Below are positions 1 through 8,169 of a DNA stretch of 64,000 nucleotides, piece by piece; position 1 is the first letter of the stretch, and the number at the start of each line of letters is the position of its first letter. The notes beneath the pieces were generated by a model that worked only from the letters and a program-made list of their open reading frames with translations, made no database searches and was not told the origin of the DNA. The stretch comes from Devosia sediminis. GTDB taxonomy: Bacteria; Pseudomonadota; Alphaproteobacteria; Rhizobiales; Devosiaceae. The DNA lies in NCBI RefSeq assembly GCF_016411825.1, contig NZ_JAEKMH010000003.1, forward strand, positions 372,001-436,000. Reading direction: 5' to 3'. The position numbers and the translations under genes are program-made.

Positions 1-1325
1 ATCTGGTTGAGGCTCTGCGCGATCAGGAAGCCTTTGATTCCATACCCCGCCATGAAGGCGAGCGCCGATTCAAAGAAGTCGAGCCGGCCGAGCGCCGGAA
101 ACTCGTCCAGCATCAACAGCAGGCGATGGCGCTTGCCGGAGGTGGTCAGTTCCTCGGTCAACCGCCTGCCGATCTGGTTGAGGATCAGGCGGATAAGCGG
201 CTTGGTGCGGTTTATGTCGGACGGCGGCACGACCAGATAGAGCGTGACGGGCCGGCGGCTGCCGACCAGATCGGCAATGCGCCAGTCGCATCGTGCCGTC
301 ACCTGCGCCACCACGGGATCGCGGTAGAGGCCGAGAAATGACATGGCTGTGGAAAGGACGCCGCTGCGCTCGTTCTCGCTCTTGTTCAGCAGCTCGCGGG
401 CCGACGACGCGATGACGGGATGAACGCCAGCCTCGCCGAGATGCGGCGTATCCATCATGGCGCGCAAGGTCGCCTCGACCGGGCGACGCGGATCGGACAG
501 GAAGTTGGCAACGCCCGCCAAGGTCTTGTCCTTCTCCGCATAGAGGACATGCAGGATCGCGCCGACCAGCAGCGAATGACTGGTCTTTTCCCAATGGTTC
601 CTTTTGTCCAAGCTGCCTTCGGGATCGACCAGAATATCCGCGATGTTCTGCACGTCGCGGACTTCCCATTCCCCTTGCCGGACCTCCAGCAGCGGGTTGT
701 AGGCCGACGATCTGGCGTTGGTTGGATCGAACAGCAGCACGCGGCCATGCTTCGCGCGGAAGCCCGCTGTCAGCGTCCAGTTTTCGCCTTTTATGTCGTG
801 GACGATGGCGGATGCGGACCATGTCAGCAGCGTCGGCACCACCAGCCCGACACCTTTGCCGCTGCGCGTCGGGGCGAAGCATAGGACATGCTCCGGGCCA
901 TCATGGCGCAGGTAGTCCCGGTTGTATCGGCCGAGCAGGACGCCATCGGGACCGAGCAGGCCGGCGGTGCGGATTTCCCTATCCTCTGCCCATCGCGCCG
1001 AACCATAGGTGGCGACGTTGCGCGCCTCCCGTGCCCGGATGATCGACATGAGGATGGCGGCGGCGATGGCGAGGAAACCGCCCGATACGGCGATGATGCC
1101 GCCCTCGACGAAGATCGCGGGCGCGTAGGCGTCGAACGAAAACCACCACCAAAAGAAGGCCGGCGGATAATAGACCGGCAGGCCAACCAGCTCGAACCAC
1201 GGATTGCCAAGCTGGGGCTGGAAGCCGAGACGAAACGCTACCCATTGCGTCGCCGCCCACGTCATCACCAAGACGATGGTGAAGACTACGGCGATCTGAC
1301 CCCAAAGGATTCGGCCTCCGCGCAA
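1..1325 (-). CDS. traG: TraG/VirD4-family type IV coupling protein, partial (3' end beyond the left edge)
   Basis: Inner-membrane coupling ATPase that feeds the relaxase-DNA complex into the conjugative type IV secretion channel. Translating the minus strand gives an open frame that runs off the window start. The N-terminal part begins LRGGRILWGQIAVVF and has hydrophobic membrane segments. A Walker A motif (APTRSGKGVG) and a Walker B motif (LLLMLDEFPALG) follow, both typical of TraG. No ATG fits: an in-frame TAG lies upstream, so I chose the TTG at 1325, which leaves a normal family N terminus. The next genes of the transfer operon should lie left of the window. In related elements traG is normally close to the relaxase gene; here about 6.8 kb of cargo separates them. 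Confidence 0.85.
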   Translation of the reverse strand, partial: MRGGRILWGQIAVVFTIVLVMTWAATQWVAFRLGFQPQLGNPWFELVGLPVYYPPAFFWWWFSFDAYAPAIFVEGGIIAVSGGFLAIAAAILMSIIRAREARNVATYGSARWAEDREIRTAGLLGPDGVLLGRYNRDYLRHDGPEHVLCFAPTRSGKGVGLVVPTLLTWSASAIVHDIKGENWTLTAGFRAKHGRVLLFDPTNARSSAYNPLLEVRQGEWEVRDVQNIADILVDPEGSLDKRNHWEKTSHSLLVGAILHVLYAEKDKTLAGVANFLSDPRRPVEATLRAMMDTPHLGEAGVHPVIASSARELLNKSENERSGVLSTAMSFLGLYRDPVVAQVTARCDWRIADLVGSRRPVTLYLVVPPSDINRTKPLIRLILNQIGRRLTEELTTSGKRHRLLLMLDEFPALGRLDFFESALAFMAGYGIKGFLIAQSLNQ

Positions 1326-1562
1326 TGCAGGCTCCAGTCGGCAAAAGAGACGGAGCCGATCAGAGAGTAGGCAAAATCGGGACAGGCAACAGGAAAGCGG
1401 ATGCGAGAGGGCTGCCGGATACTATCGGCGGCAAATAGGACGGGTTGCATTCACCGCCATCCGGCCGGGTGATCGCCGCTGCTCAACTGGTCGGGCGAAT
1501 CGCCGCAATGGATGCCTCGGATAGCCCTCGCGTCATGTCGCCGCTGTCACATATGTAACTTG

Positions 1563-1586
1563 CATAATGGAAGTAACGCCATTATG
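1563..1586. promoter_or_regulatory. Inverted repeat upstream of the HxlR gene, likely autoregulatory operator
   Basis: CATAATGG and CCATTATG form a perfect 8-bp inverted repeat with an 8-bp spacer, ending 8 bp before the HxlR start codon. A second, near-perfect dyad (GTCACAT/ATGTAAC) lies at 1546-1559. HxlR-type winged-helix dimers bind such dyads near their own promoters, so autoregulation is likely. The rest of 1326-1562 shows no gene that I can support. Confidence 0.55.
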
Positions 1587-1594
1587 GATGTGCC

Positions 1595-2101
1595 ATGCAA
1601 CGAACAAGCTTTCTATCATCCGAATGTCCCGCAGCCCGAGCGCTGGAAAGCGTCGGTGACTGGTGGAGCATCCTGATCCTGCGGGACGCCTTCCAAGGGT
1701 TGAGCAAATTCGATGAATTCGAGAAGAATCTCGGTATTTCCACGAACATTTTGGCGAGGCGATTGAAACATCTCACAGCCGAAGGGTTGTTTGAAAGGCA
1801 ACGATACAATGATCATCCGCCTCGATTTGAATACGTCCTTACCGACAAGGGGCGAGATTTCTATCCGGTAGCAATCGCCCTGTTCGCATGGGGAAACCGG
1901 AATCTTGCGCCCAATGAAATAGCCATGCGCCTTGGCGACAGGGAAACCGGTAGGGAACGAAACGCCATCATAGTCGATGCGGATACTGGAGAAAAAATCA
2001 CTCCTGAAAACACGGTTCTTCTAGCAGGCCCAGCGGCGACGGAAGAAACGATGCGCGTCATAAACCGTGTGAAGCGGGTAAACTCAGAAAAAGCGGAATA
2101 A
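1595..2101 (+). CDS. HxlR-family winged-helix transcriptional regulator
   Basis: A 168-aa regulator. Residues about 10-100 form the HxlR winged helix: a conserved early cysteine (SSECPAARAL), then GDWWSILILRD, NLGISTNILARRLKHL and the wing with RFEYVLTDKGRDFYPV. Members commonly sense electrophiles or small molecules through the N-terminal Cys and control an adjacent gene. Only 4 bp separate it from the downstream ketosynthase gene, so the two form one operon, read away from the conjugation genes. Its codon use looks less GC-biased than the flanking backbone, which fits acquired cargo. The inducer is unknown. Confidence 0.8.
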   Translation: MQRTSFLSSECPAARALESVGDWWSILILRDAFQGLSKFDEFEKNLGISTNILARRLKHLTAEGLFERQRYNDHPPRFEYVLTDKGRDFYPVAIALFAWGNRNLAPNEIAMRLGDRETGRERNAIIVDADTGEKITPENTVLLAGPAATEETMRVINRVKRVNSEKAE

Positions 2102-2105
2102 TCAA

Positions 2106-3368
2106 ATGCGTCGAATTGTTATAACCGGCATGGGTCTGGTGGGCCCTCTTGGTTCCGGGACCGAAACAAGCTGGAAAAGGCTCTTGGAAGGAAAATCAGG
2201 AATTAGGAGTTTGCCCGATGAAATCTCCAGCGACCTGCCGGTGAAAATCGGAGGACTCGTTCCCAGCCTGATTGAAGATTCCGAAGCCGGTTTCGATCCC
2301 GATGTGATCGTTGACACAAAGGATCAACGAAAAATGGATCGCTTCATTCTGTTCGCACTAGCGGCCGCGATGGAGGCTCTTGAAACGGCGGGATGGCATC
2401 CTACGTGCGACTACGAACGTGAGCGCACGGCGACAATTATTGCCTCTGGTATAGGCGGATTTCCTGCAATTGCTTCAGCAGTTCGTATAACGGATACACG
2501 GGGAGCACGGAGGCTATCACCCTTTACCGTGCCATCGTTTCTGGCCAATCTCGCGGCAGGACATGTTACCATCAGGCATGGATTTACAGGTCCTATTGGC
2601 ACGCCTGTAACCGCCTGCGCTGCCAGCGTTCAAGCCATCGGCGACGCCGCGCGGCTGATACGCTCTAACGAGGCCGACATCGCTCTGTGCGGCGGGGCAG
2701 AAGCATGCATTGATAAGGTTAGTCTTGGGGCATTTGCTGCCGCGCGAGCACTATCCACCGGCTACAATACTACCCCGGAACTGGCGTCGAGGCCGTTCGA
2801 CACCGGGCGCGATGGTTTCGTAATGTCTGAAGGGGCGGGTCTGATCGTCATAGAGGAATTAGAACATGCCCTCGCTCGGGGTGCCAAGCCCATAGCGGAA
2901 TTGGTGGGATACGGCACAAGCGCCGATGCACATCATATGACTGCCGGTCCAGATGACGGCCGAGGCGCGGCCCGTGCGATGGGAATTGCACTCCACAGTG
3001 CTGGGTTGAAACCAATCGATATTCAACATTTGAACGCACATTCCACCTCCACCCCCGTAGGAGATCGAGGAGAAATTGCCGCGATACAATCCGTGTTCGG
3101 CAATCATGATGTGGTCGTAAGCGCCACGAAATCGGCTACGGGGCACCTACTTGGTGCCGCAGGCGGTATTGAGGCAATCTTCACGGTGCTCGCTTTGCGC
3201 GATCAAATTGCTCCCCCAACGAGAAATTTAGAAACCCCCGATCCTGTTGCCGCTGGTATCGACCTCGTTCGCCAATCTGCGCGGCCCATTCTCATGGAAC
3301 ATGCCATTTCCAACGGATTCGGCTTTGGCGGTGTTAATGCAAGTGTCGCTTTCCGGCGATGGCAGTAA
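2106..3368 (+). CDS. FabF-type beta-ketoacyl-ACP synthase II, stand-alone cargo copy
   Basis: A thiolase-fold condensing enzyme of 420 aa, the usual length for KAS II, which extends acyl-ACP with malonyl-ACP. The catalytic triad is intact by motif: C171 in TACAAS, H312 in NAHSTSTPVGD, and K342/H347 in KSATGHLLGAAGG. The GFGFGGVNAS C-terminal loop is also present. No acyl carrier protein, reductase or other fatty-acid gene is nearby, so this is an isolated copy on a mobile element, co-transcribed with an HxlR regulator. Because the neighbouring cargo is antibiotic efflux, I suspect a duplicated, inhibitor-tolerant target, but nothing in the sequence proves it. A specialised lipid or polyketide role is the alternative. 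Confidence 0.85.
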   Translation: MRRIVITGMGLVGPLGSGTETSWKRLLEGKSGIRSLPDEISSDLPVKIGGLVPSLIEDSEAGFDPDVIVDTKDQRKMDRFILFALAAAMEALETAGWHPTCDYERERTATIIASGIGGFPAIASAVRITDTRGARRLSPFTVPSFLANLAAGHVTIRHGFTGPIGTPVTACAASVQAIGDAARLIRSNEADIALCGGAEACIDKVSLGAFAAARALSTGYNTTPELASRPFDTGRDGFVMSEGAGLIVIEELEHALARGAKPIAELVGYGTSADAHHMTAGPDDGRGAARAMGIALHSAGLKPIDIQHLNAHSTSTPVGDRGEIAAIQSVFGNHDVVVSATKSATGHLLGAAGGIEAIFTVLALRDQIAPPTRNLETPDPVAAGIDLVRQSARPILMEHAISNGFGFGGVNASVAFRRWQ

Positions 3369-3459
3369 CAGTCCCGGACTGTGCTTCCGCAAACACTTCG
3401 GTTCGCTACGCAACGATGGTCAGATAACGCTTTTGAGAGGAAGGTCGAATAGAGCATTG

Positions 3460-3633
3460 ATCCTATAGCGCCGGTCCTATCTGCCCGCGCAGACCTCGCT
3501 GCTGAGCTGGCGGTTGATGACCGGCCGCCACGGGACAAGGGTGCATTTATGGCTCTTTTCAACCACAGCGAACTGGCTGCTGGATAATTGTACGGTGCCG
3601 GTGGACTTGTCGCTCACGCCTTCGCTATCCGTG
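3460..3633 (-). pseudogene. Remnant of the relaxase (rlxS) 3' end, copy C
   Basis: Reading the minus strand gives a stretch such as STGTVQLSSSQFAVVEKSHK followed by CTLVPWRPVINRQL. It matches the C terminus of the intact relaxase (TGTVQLTSGKFAIVEKSHEF, TLVPWRPIIDRQL). The copy is diverged and lacks about 45 bp near its end, though the region around the original stop (CCTATAG) is still recognisable. The last codons of the LysR gene lie inside it, so the LysR C terminus is partly built from relaxase sequence in another frame. It marks one boundary of the tet(G) module. Confidence 0.85.
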
Positions 3634-4537
3634 GTAGTATCGAACGGTAGTCCGTGCAGACCTTCCGGCCCATGTCGTTGGCGAGGCTGAGCAGGTTGCG
3701 AAGCGCCGCGCTGCGATTGGACGGCGACCAGACAGCCGAGAAGGCGACCGGCTCCGGCTCGTCGGTGAAGGGCAAAAAGACAATGCCGTTTGTCGGCAAC
3801 AGCGCCGTGGCCGCGCCGACGATGGTGATGCCAAAGCCCTGTCCGACCAAAGACAAAAGGGTGCCACGCCCCACGTCGAAGCGCAGGATCGACGGCGCAG
3901 GCCAGCGCTCGGCATGGCGTAGCACGATATGGCTATGAACCTGCGGTCCAGTGCCGCCATGCCGGACAAGGAACGTCTCGCCTGCCAAATCGGGCCATGT
4001 GACGGCTGACCGCTTGGCGAGCGGATGCCGTTCCGGTAGCACCGCCAAGAGCGGTTCGGTCCATGTGCGACGGGAATGGCAGTCGGGTGGTTGGGGCGTG
4101 CCCGCGACGAACGCCACGTCCAACCTGCCGGCGCGAAGCTGCACCACCGCTTCACGGGCCGGGCCTTCGGCGATCTCGACTTCAACATCGGGGTAATCCT
4201 TGCGGTATTGGCCGATCAGCTTTGCGAGGAAGCTATGCGGAATCAGGGCATGGATACCGATACGAAGCCGGCCGCTTTCTCCGGCTGCCGCCATGCCGGC
4301 GGTTTTCACCGCATGGTCGAGTTGGTCAATACCTACGGCTATCCGCTCGACGAAATGGCGTCCGGCCTCGGTCAGCCGAACGCCGCGCGCATGACGCTCG
4401 AACAAGAGGATGCCGAGGTCTTCTTCCAGTGCCTTCACGCGGGCGCTGACGCTGGACTGTGCAACGCCGAGCGCGTTGGCGGCGTGACGGAAGTTGAGAT
4501 ATTCGGCGACAGCGAGAGTGTGAACTAAGGTCATCAT
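3614..4537 (-). CDS. LysR-family regulator of the tet(G) module
   Basis: A 307-aa LysR regulator: an N-terminal winged HTH (FRHAANALGVAQSSVSARVKALEEDLGILLFER) followed by a substrate-binding-type effector domain. I start at the ATG at 4537 because it places the HTH at the normal distance from the N terminus; an upstream ATG at 4606 would add 23 unusual residues. The gene follows tetA on the same strand. From memory, a LysR gene sits next to tet(G) in Salmonella genomic island 1, the same neighbourhood as here. The stop codon lies in a relaxase remnant, so the extreme C terminus is probably recombinant. Confidence 0.8.
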   Translation of the reverse strand: MMTLVHTLAVAEYLNFRHAANALGVAQSSVSARVKALEEDLGILLFERHARGVRLTEAGRHFVERIAVGIDQLDHAVKTAGMAAAGESGRLRIGIHALIPHSFLAKLIGQYRKDYPDVEVEIAEGPAREAVVQLRAGRLDVAFVAGTPQPPDCHSRRTWTEPLLAVLPERHPLAKRSAVTWPDLAGETFLVRHGGTGPQVHSHIVLRHAERWPAPSILRFDVGRGTLLSLVGQGFGITIVGAATALLPTNGIVFLPFTDEPEPVAFSAVWSPSNRSAALRNLLSLANDMGRKVCTDYRSILPRIAKA

Positions 4538-4626
4538 TGGCACTCGCCCCGAAAGGAGATGATTGCTCAACAGATTTAATCCGTCATTTCTCCTAAGTCT
4601 ACGCATGCCAAATCGCCATGACTAAA

Positions 4627-5802
4627 TCACAATGAAGTTGCGAATGGTCTGCGTAGTATTGGCAGACATATTAAATAGAGGATCGCGCCGACAATCCAAA
4701 CCCAACCGTTCCATGCCCCGGCGGTGGCAGAATAGAGTGCTGTGAAGCCAAGCGGTCCTGCGATAGAGCTTAGATTGGTGAGGCTCGTTAGCGTTCCTTG
4801 CAAAGCCCCTTGCTTGTTACTGCTGACATTGTTTGAGAGCATTGCCTGCAAGGCCGGCATGCCAACACCCCCGGCGGCAAGCAGCAACAGAATCGGGAAC
4901 ACCATCCATCCCTGCGTGGCAAAAGCCAGAAGAACGAAGCCAGTCGCATCCGCAGCCATGCCAAACAGCAGCGTGCGCCGCTCTCCAAGCCGGCTTGAAA
5001 GCGGGCCGGTAACAAACGCTTGGAAGATCGCATGTGTTGCCCCAAACGCCGCGAGCGACAAACCAACGGTCGCGGTGTTCCACTGAAAACGGTCCTCGCC
5101 ATATATGACCCATAGGGCTGCAGGCACTTGGCCGATCAGTTGAATAATGAAGAAAACTGCGAAAAGCGCACCTAGCCCGCGCAATGCATCATCCAGCCGT
5201 AACAGAACGAATGGTTTGATGCGAACCGGCTTTCCGGTCCCGCCATGGCTGTGATGAGTCTCCTTGAGGAAAATGCAGGCAAGCAGGAACGCGAACCCGT
5301 TGAGAAGGGCGGCGGCGATAAACGGGGCATGAGCAGAGATACCACCGAGCATGCCACCAAGTGCTGGCCCGGCAATCATGCCCGCCCCATAACAGGCCCC
5401 CATGTAGCCGAACCAGCGTGCGCGAGAACCTTCCCCCGTCGAATCGGCAATGGTTGAGGCTGCTACAGCTCCGGTTGCGCCCGTGACGCCGGACACGAGT
5501 CGGCCGATATAGAGCACCCATAAGACCGGCGCTGATGCCATAATCGTGTAATCGACTGCGGCTCCTGCAAGAGAAGCCAGAAGTACCGGACGCCGACCGT
5601 AAGAATCCGAAAGCTGTCCAAGCATGGGCGCGAAGACGACCTGCATCAATGCATAGAGCGACAGCAAGGCACCATAGTGTCCAGCGACCTGCTCTGCTGG
5701 CACAAGCTCACGCAGAAGCGTCGGAAGGACGGGCATGATGAGGCCGAGACCCATGGCGTCAAGACCCACGATCAGCAGGGCAATGATGGCAGAGCTGCGC
5801 AC
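4627..5802 (-). CDS. tet(G): Tetracycline efflux MFS transporter, class G
   Basis: A 391-aa, 12-helix major-facilitator drug/H+ antiporter of the TetA family, which exports tetracycline-Mg2+ across the inner membrane. The sequence matches what I remember of TetA(G) along its whole length, including the N terminus RSSAIIALLIVGLDAMGLGL, the motif A loop GQLSDSYGRRPVLL and the end LPILRRPFATSL. Translation starts at a GTG (5802), since no ATG fits. It is divergent from tetR with two operators between them, the classic tetracycline-inducible arrangement. This predicts tetracycline resistance. Class G rather than A or B is a recognition from memory, without an alignment. Confidence 0.95.
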   Translation of the reverse strand: MRSSAIIALLIVGLDAMGLGLIMPVLPTLLRELVPAEQVAGHYGALLSLYALMQVVFAPMLGQLSDSYGRRPVLLASLAGAAVDYTIMASAPVLWVLYIGRLVSGVTGATGAVAASTIADSTGEGSRARWFGYMGACYGAGMIAGPALGGMLGGISAHAPFIAAALLNGFAFLLACIFLKETHHSHGGTGKPVRIKPFVLLRLDDALRGLGALFAVFFIIQLIGQVPAALWVIYGEDRFQWNTATVGLSLAAFGATHAIFQAFVTGPLSSRLGERRTLLFGMAADATGFVLLAFATQGWMVFPILLLLAAGGVGMPALQAMLSNNVSSNKQGALQGTLTSLTNLSSIAGPLGFTALYSATAGAWNGWVWIVGAILYLICLPILRRPFATSL

Positions 5803-5833
5803 CTGAAACTCCAGCGCCGCTCAATGGAGCGAC

Positions 5834-5878
5834 TTTATCAACGATAAGGAGATGGACATAGAACTTATCGGTGATAAA
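5834..5878. promoter_or_regulatory. Paired tet operators between tet(G) and tetR(G)
   Basis: Two 15-bp dyads, TTTATCAACGATAAG (5834-5848) and CTTATCGGTGATAAA (5864-5878), lie in the 103-bp divergent promoter region. They have the TTATC/GATAA arms of TetR operators and overlap the promoters of both genes. TetR(G) bound here should repress both genes until tetracycline releases it. Confidence 0.85.
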
Positions 5879-5905
5879 TTGTCAAGCACTGGCGAAGGAA
5901 CGTGA

Positions 5906-6532
5906 ATGACCAAACTGGACAAGGGCACCGTGATCGCGGCGGCGCTAGAGCTGTTGAACGAGGTTGGCATGGACAGCCTGACGACGCGGAAGCTCGCTGA
6001 ACGCCTCAAGGTTCAGCAGCCTGCGCTTTACTGGCATTTCCAGAACAAGCGAGCGCTGCTTGATGCGCTCGCCGAGGCGATGCTGGCGGAACGCCATACC
6101 CGCTCGCTACCCGAAGAGAATGAGGACTGGCGGGTGTTCCTGAAAGAGAATGCCCTGAGCTTCAGAACGGCGTTGCTCTCTTATCGCGACGGCGCGCGTA
6201 TCCATGCCGGCACTCGACCGACAGAACCGAATTTTGGCACCGCCGAGACGCAAATACGCTTTCTCTGCGCGGAGGGCTTTTGTCCGAAGCGCGCCGTTTG
6301 GGCGCTCCGGGCGGTCAGTCACTATGTGGTCGGTTCCGTTCTCGAGCAGCAGGCATCTGATGCCGATGAGAGAGTTCCGGACAGGCCAGATGTGTCCGAG
6401 CAAGCACCGTCGTCCTTCCTGCACGATCTGTTTCACGAGTTGGAAACAGACGGCATGGATGCTGCGTTCAACTTCGGACTCGACAGCCTCATCGCTGGTT
6501 TCGAGCGGCTGCGTTCATCTACAACAGATTAG
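5906..6532 (+). CDS. tetR(G): Tetracycline repressor, class G
   Basis: A 208-aa TetR repressor. Residues 1-50 hold the HTH (LTTRKLAERLKVQQPALYWHF), identical in layout to TetR(A-G). The C-terminal TetR_C domain with HAGTRP and the tetracycline-binding helix bundle follows. It binds the two operators upstream and is released by Mg-tetracycline. It is divergent from tet(G). Its stop codon touches the next relaxase remnant, so the module ends here. Confidence 0.95.
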   Translation: MTKLDKGTVIAAALELLNEVGMDSLTTRKLAERLKVQQPALYWHFQNKRALLDALAEAMLAERHTRSLPEENEDWRVFLKENALSFRTALLSYRDGARIHAGTRPTEPNFGTAETQIRFLCAEGFCPKRAVWALRAVSHYVVGSVLEQQASDADERVPDRPDVSEQAPSSFLHDLFHELETDGMDAAFNFGLDSLIAGFERLRSSTTD

Positions 6533-6535
6533 AGG

Positions 6536-6648
6536 CTTATGCCCCTTTGCCGCCCCAACTGCCACGACACCGATCCGCTTTGCACGATGCCCATGACCTC
6601 ACGGCCGAGCTGGCGGTCGATGACCGGCCGCCACGGGACAAGGGAAAT
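6536..6648 (-). pseudogene. Remnant of the relaxase (rlxS) 3' end, copy B
   Basis: The minus strand encodes LVPWRPVIDRQLGREVMG, then IVQSGSVSWQLGRQRGISL and a stop, almost identical to the last 36 residues of the intact relaxase (LVPWRPIIDRQLGREVAG, then IMQGGSVSWQLGRQRGLGL). Homology stops sharply near 6648, beyond which the sequence is unrelated up to floR. It separates the tet(G) module from the floR module. About 90 bp between the remnant and the floR stop codon hold nothing else that I recognise. Confidence 0.9.
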
Positions 6649-6738
6649 GAGCGGTATCTTGCCAGACAGGATACCGCCATTCACGAGGTTTCGAAGATTA
6701 TTGCGCCGCATCGGAGCGGGCTTGCTTCCAGTCGTCGG

Positions 6739-7953
6739 CTAGACGACTGGCGACTTCTCGGTGGCAGCATCACGGGATCGAAGGAGCGCCAGCCCCAACG
6801 ACACCAGCACTGCCATTGCCGTGGCGTAACAAATCACGGGCCACGCTGTATCGCCGTTTAACAGCGTCACCGCCAATGTCCCGACGATACTGACTATCAG
6901 GCTTTGGATGCAGAAGTAGAACGCAACCGCTGATCCAGCGATGTCGTCGAACTGCGCAAGTGCGCCGTTGGCGGTAACGGACACCGTGAAGACAATGCCG
7001 ACCGCGACAACCCACATCGGCAGGATGAAGCTGAAAAATGACGGCGATCCGAAAAGTTGGCCGATCCCCAACAGGATCGCGCCGGAAACGAGCAACGCCA
7101 TCCCGCGCGCTACGCATCCCGCGATACCCCATTTGGCAACGAAGGACTTTGCGAAGCGGGTTGTCGTGACCATGACCAGCGCGACAGTCGCGAAGGCCAA
7201 GCTAAATCCGATCTCGGAATAGCCGGCTTGGCCTATGAGAACACGGGGGGCTGTCGAGAAGAAAACGAAGAATGTGCCCATGCCGGCACTAAATCCGACC
7301 GTGTAAACCCAAAAGGCCGGACTCGCGAAGATCGGCAAAACAGATCGTTGCGTTCTGGCCTGATCCAACGGTCGGGTTTCATGCCACCTGAAACTGGCGT
7401 TTAAGAGTGCGAGCGAAGCCAGTGCAGCCAGTGTGATGAAGATCGCCTGCCATCCCCAAAACTCGCCGATCAGCGCACCGGCTATAGGGCCGAGCGCAGG
7501 CACGAACGCCAGCATCGAACTGAAAAGGCCGTAGATGACGGCACCTTCGGGACGATTGGCATATACGTCGCGCACGGTCGCGAAGGTGGCCACCAGCATG
7601 GCCGATGCTCCAACAGCCTGAACCAGACGAAACGCAACAAAGGCTAATGCAGTTGAAGAACAAGCCGCTCCCAGAGACGCAGCAACGAAAGCCGTTGCGC
7701 CTACAAGCAGGATCGGCCGTCGCCCGACGCGATCGGAGAGTGGCCCAAAGATCACTTGGCCCACACCGAGCATCACCATGTAGAGGCTCAACGTGAGTTG
7801 GATTATGGATGGAGTCGTGTTCAGGACGCCCGGCATCGCCGGAACGACTGGAAGATAAATATCCATCGCCAGCGAGGCGAGGATGTCGAAGGGAGCCATA
7901 AGCAGCAAGGCTGCCGGCAGCGTATAGGCCCACGCGGGGCGTGTGGTGGTCAT
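6739..7953 (-). CDS. floR: Florfenicol/chloramphenicol exporter FloR
   Basis: A 404-aa, 12-helix MFS drug antiporter (DHA1, Bcr/CflA-like branch). The start (MTTTRPAWAYTLPAALLLMA), the motif A loop (FGPLSDRVGRRPILLVGA), the motif C region and the C terminus (RDAATEKSPVV) match FloR as I remember it, and the length is exact. FloR pumps out florfenicol, chloramphenicol and thiamphenicol. It lies directly behind the intact relaxase gene in the same orientation. From memory, this matches the lysR-floR-virD2 blocks often reported with ISCR2, in which virD2 would be this relaxase. No ISCR transposase is present in this window. Confidence 0.95.
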   Translation of the reverse strand: MTTTRPAWAYTLPAALLLMAPFDILASLAMDIYLPVVPAMPGVLNTTPSIIQLTLSLYMVMLGVGQVIFGPLSDRVGRRPILLVGATAFVAASLGAACSSTALAFVAFRLVQAVGASAMLVATFATVRDVYANRPEGAVIYGLFSSMLAFVPALGPIAGALIGEFWGWQAIFITLAALASLALLNASFRWHETRPLDQARTQRSVLPIFASPAFWVYTVGFSAGMGTFFVFFSTAPRVLIGQAGYSEIGFSLAFATVALVMVTTTRFAKSFVAKWGIAGCVARGMALLVSGAILLGIGQLFGSPSFFSFILPMWVVAVGIVFTVSVTANGALAQFDDIAGSAVAFYFCIQSLIVSIVGTLAVTLLNGDTAWPVICYATAMAVLVSLGLALLRSRDAATEKSPVV

Positions 7954-8030
7954 GACGAATCAACCGCTCGATTAAGGATACCGGGCAGCGTCTGCTCGTC
8001 AGCAATCAGATGGGATTGGTCTTACAGAGC

Positions 8031-8058
8031 GCCGCAACAACAATTCTGATGTTGCGGC
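8031..8058 (-). promoter_or_regulatory. Hairpin upstream of floR
   Basis: GCCGCAACA and TGTTGCGGC form a perfect 9-bp stem with a 10-nt loop, about 80 bp before the floR start. It lies between the relaxase stop and floR, so it could end relaxase transcription or sit in the floR leader. It has no U-run, so a simple intrinsic terminator is unlikely. The rest of 7954-8169 shows no gene. Confidence 0.45.
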
Positions 8059-8169
8059 TTACTTGTCTGCTGACTTGGAATTTCCCATGCTGATGGCTCC
8101 ACGATTACGAAATTGAATAGCAGCTCTTATCGAATTAGTTGTTGCGTTGCAATGCGGTATCGTTGGCTC

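Noticed and set aside
70..882. 270-codon open frame on the minus strand
   Set aside because: It overlaps traG in another frame and encodes an Arg/Ala/Gly-rich sequence with no family features; the traG frame has clear motifs.
3369..8169. ISCR or other transposase expected beside floR and tet(G)
   Set aside because: No transposase frame or terminal repeats were found; the only repeats are relaxase 3' ends.
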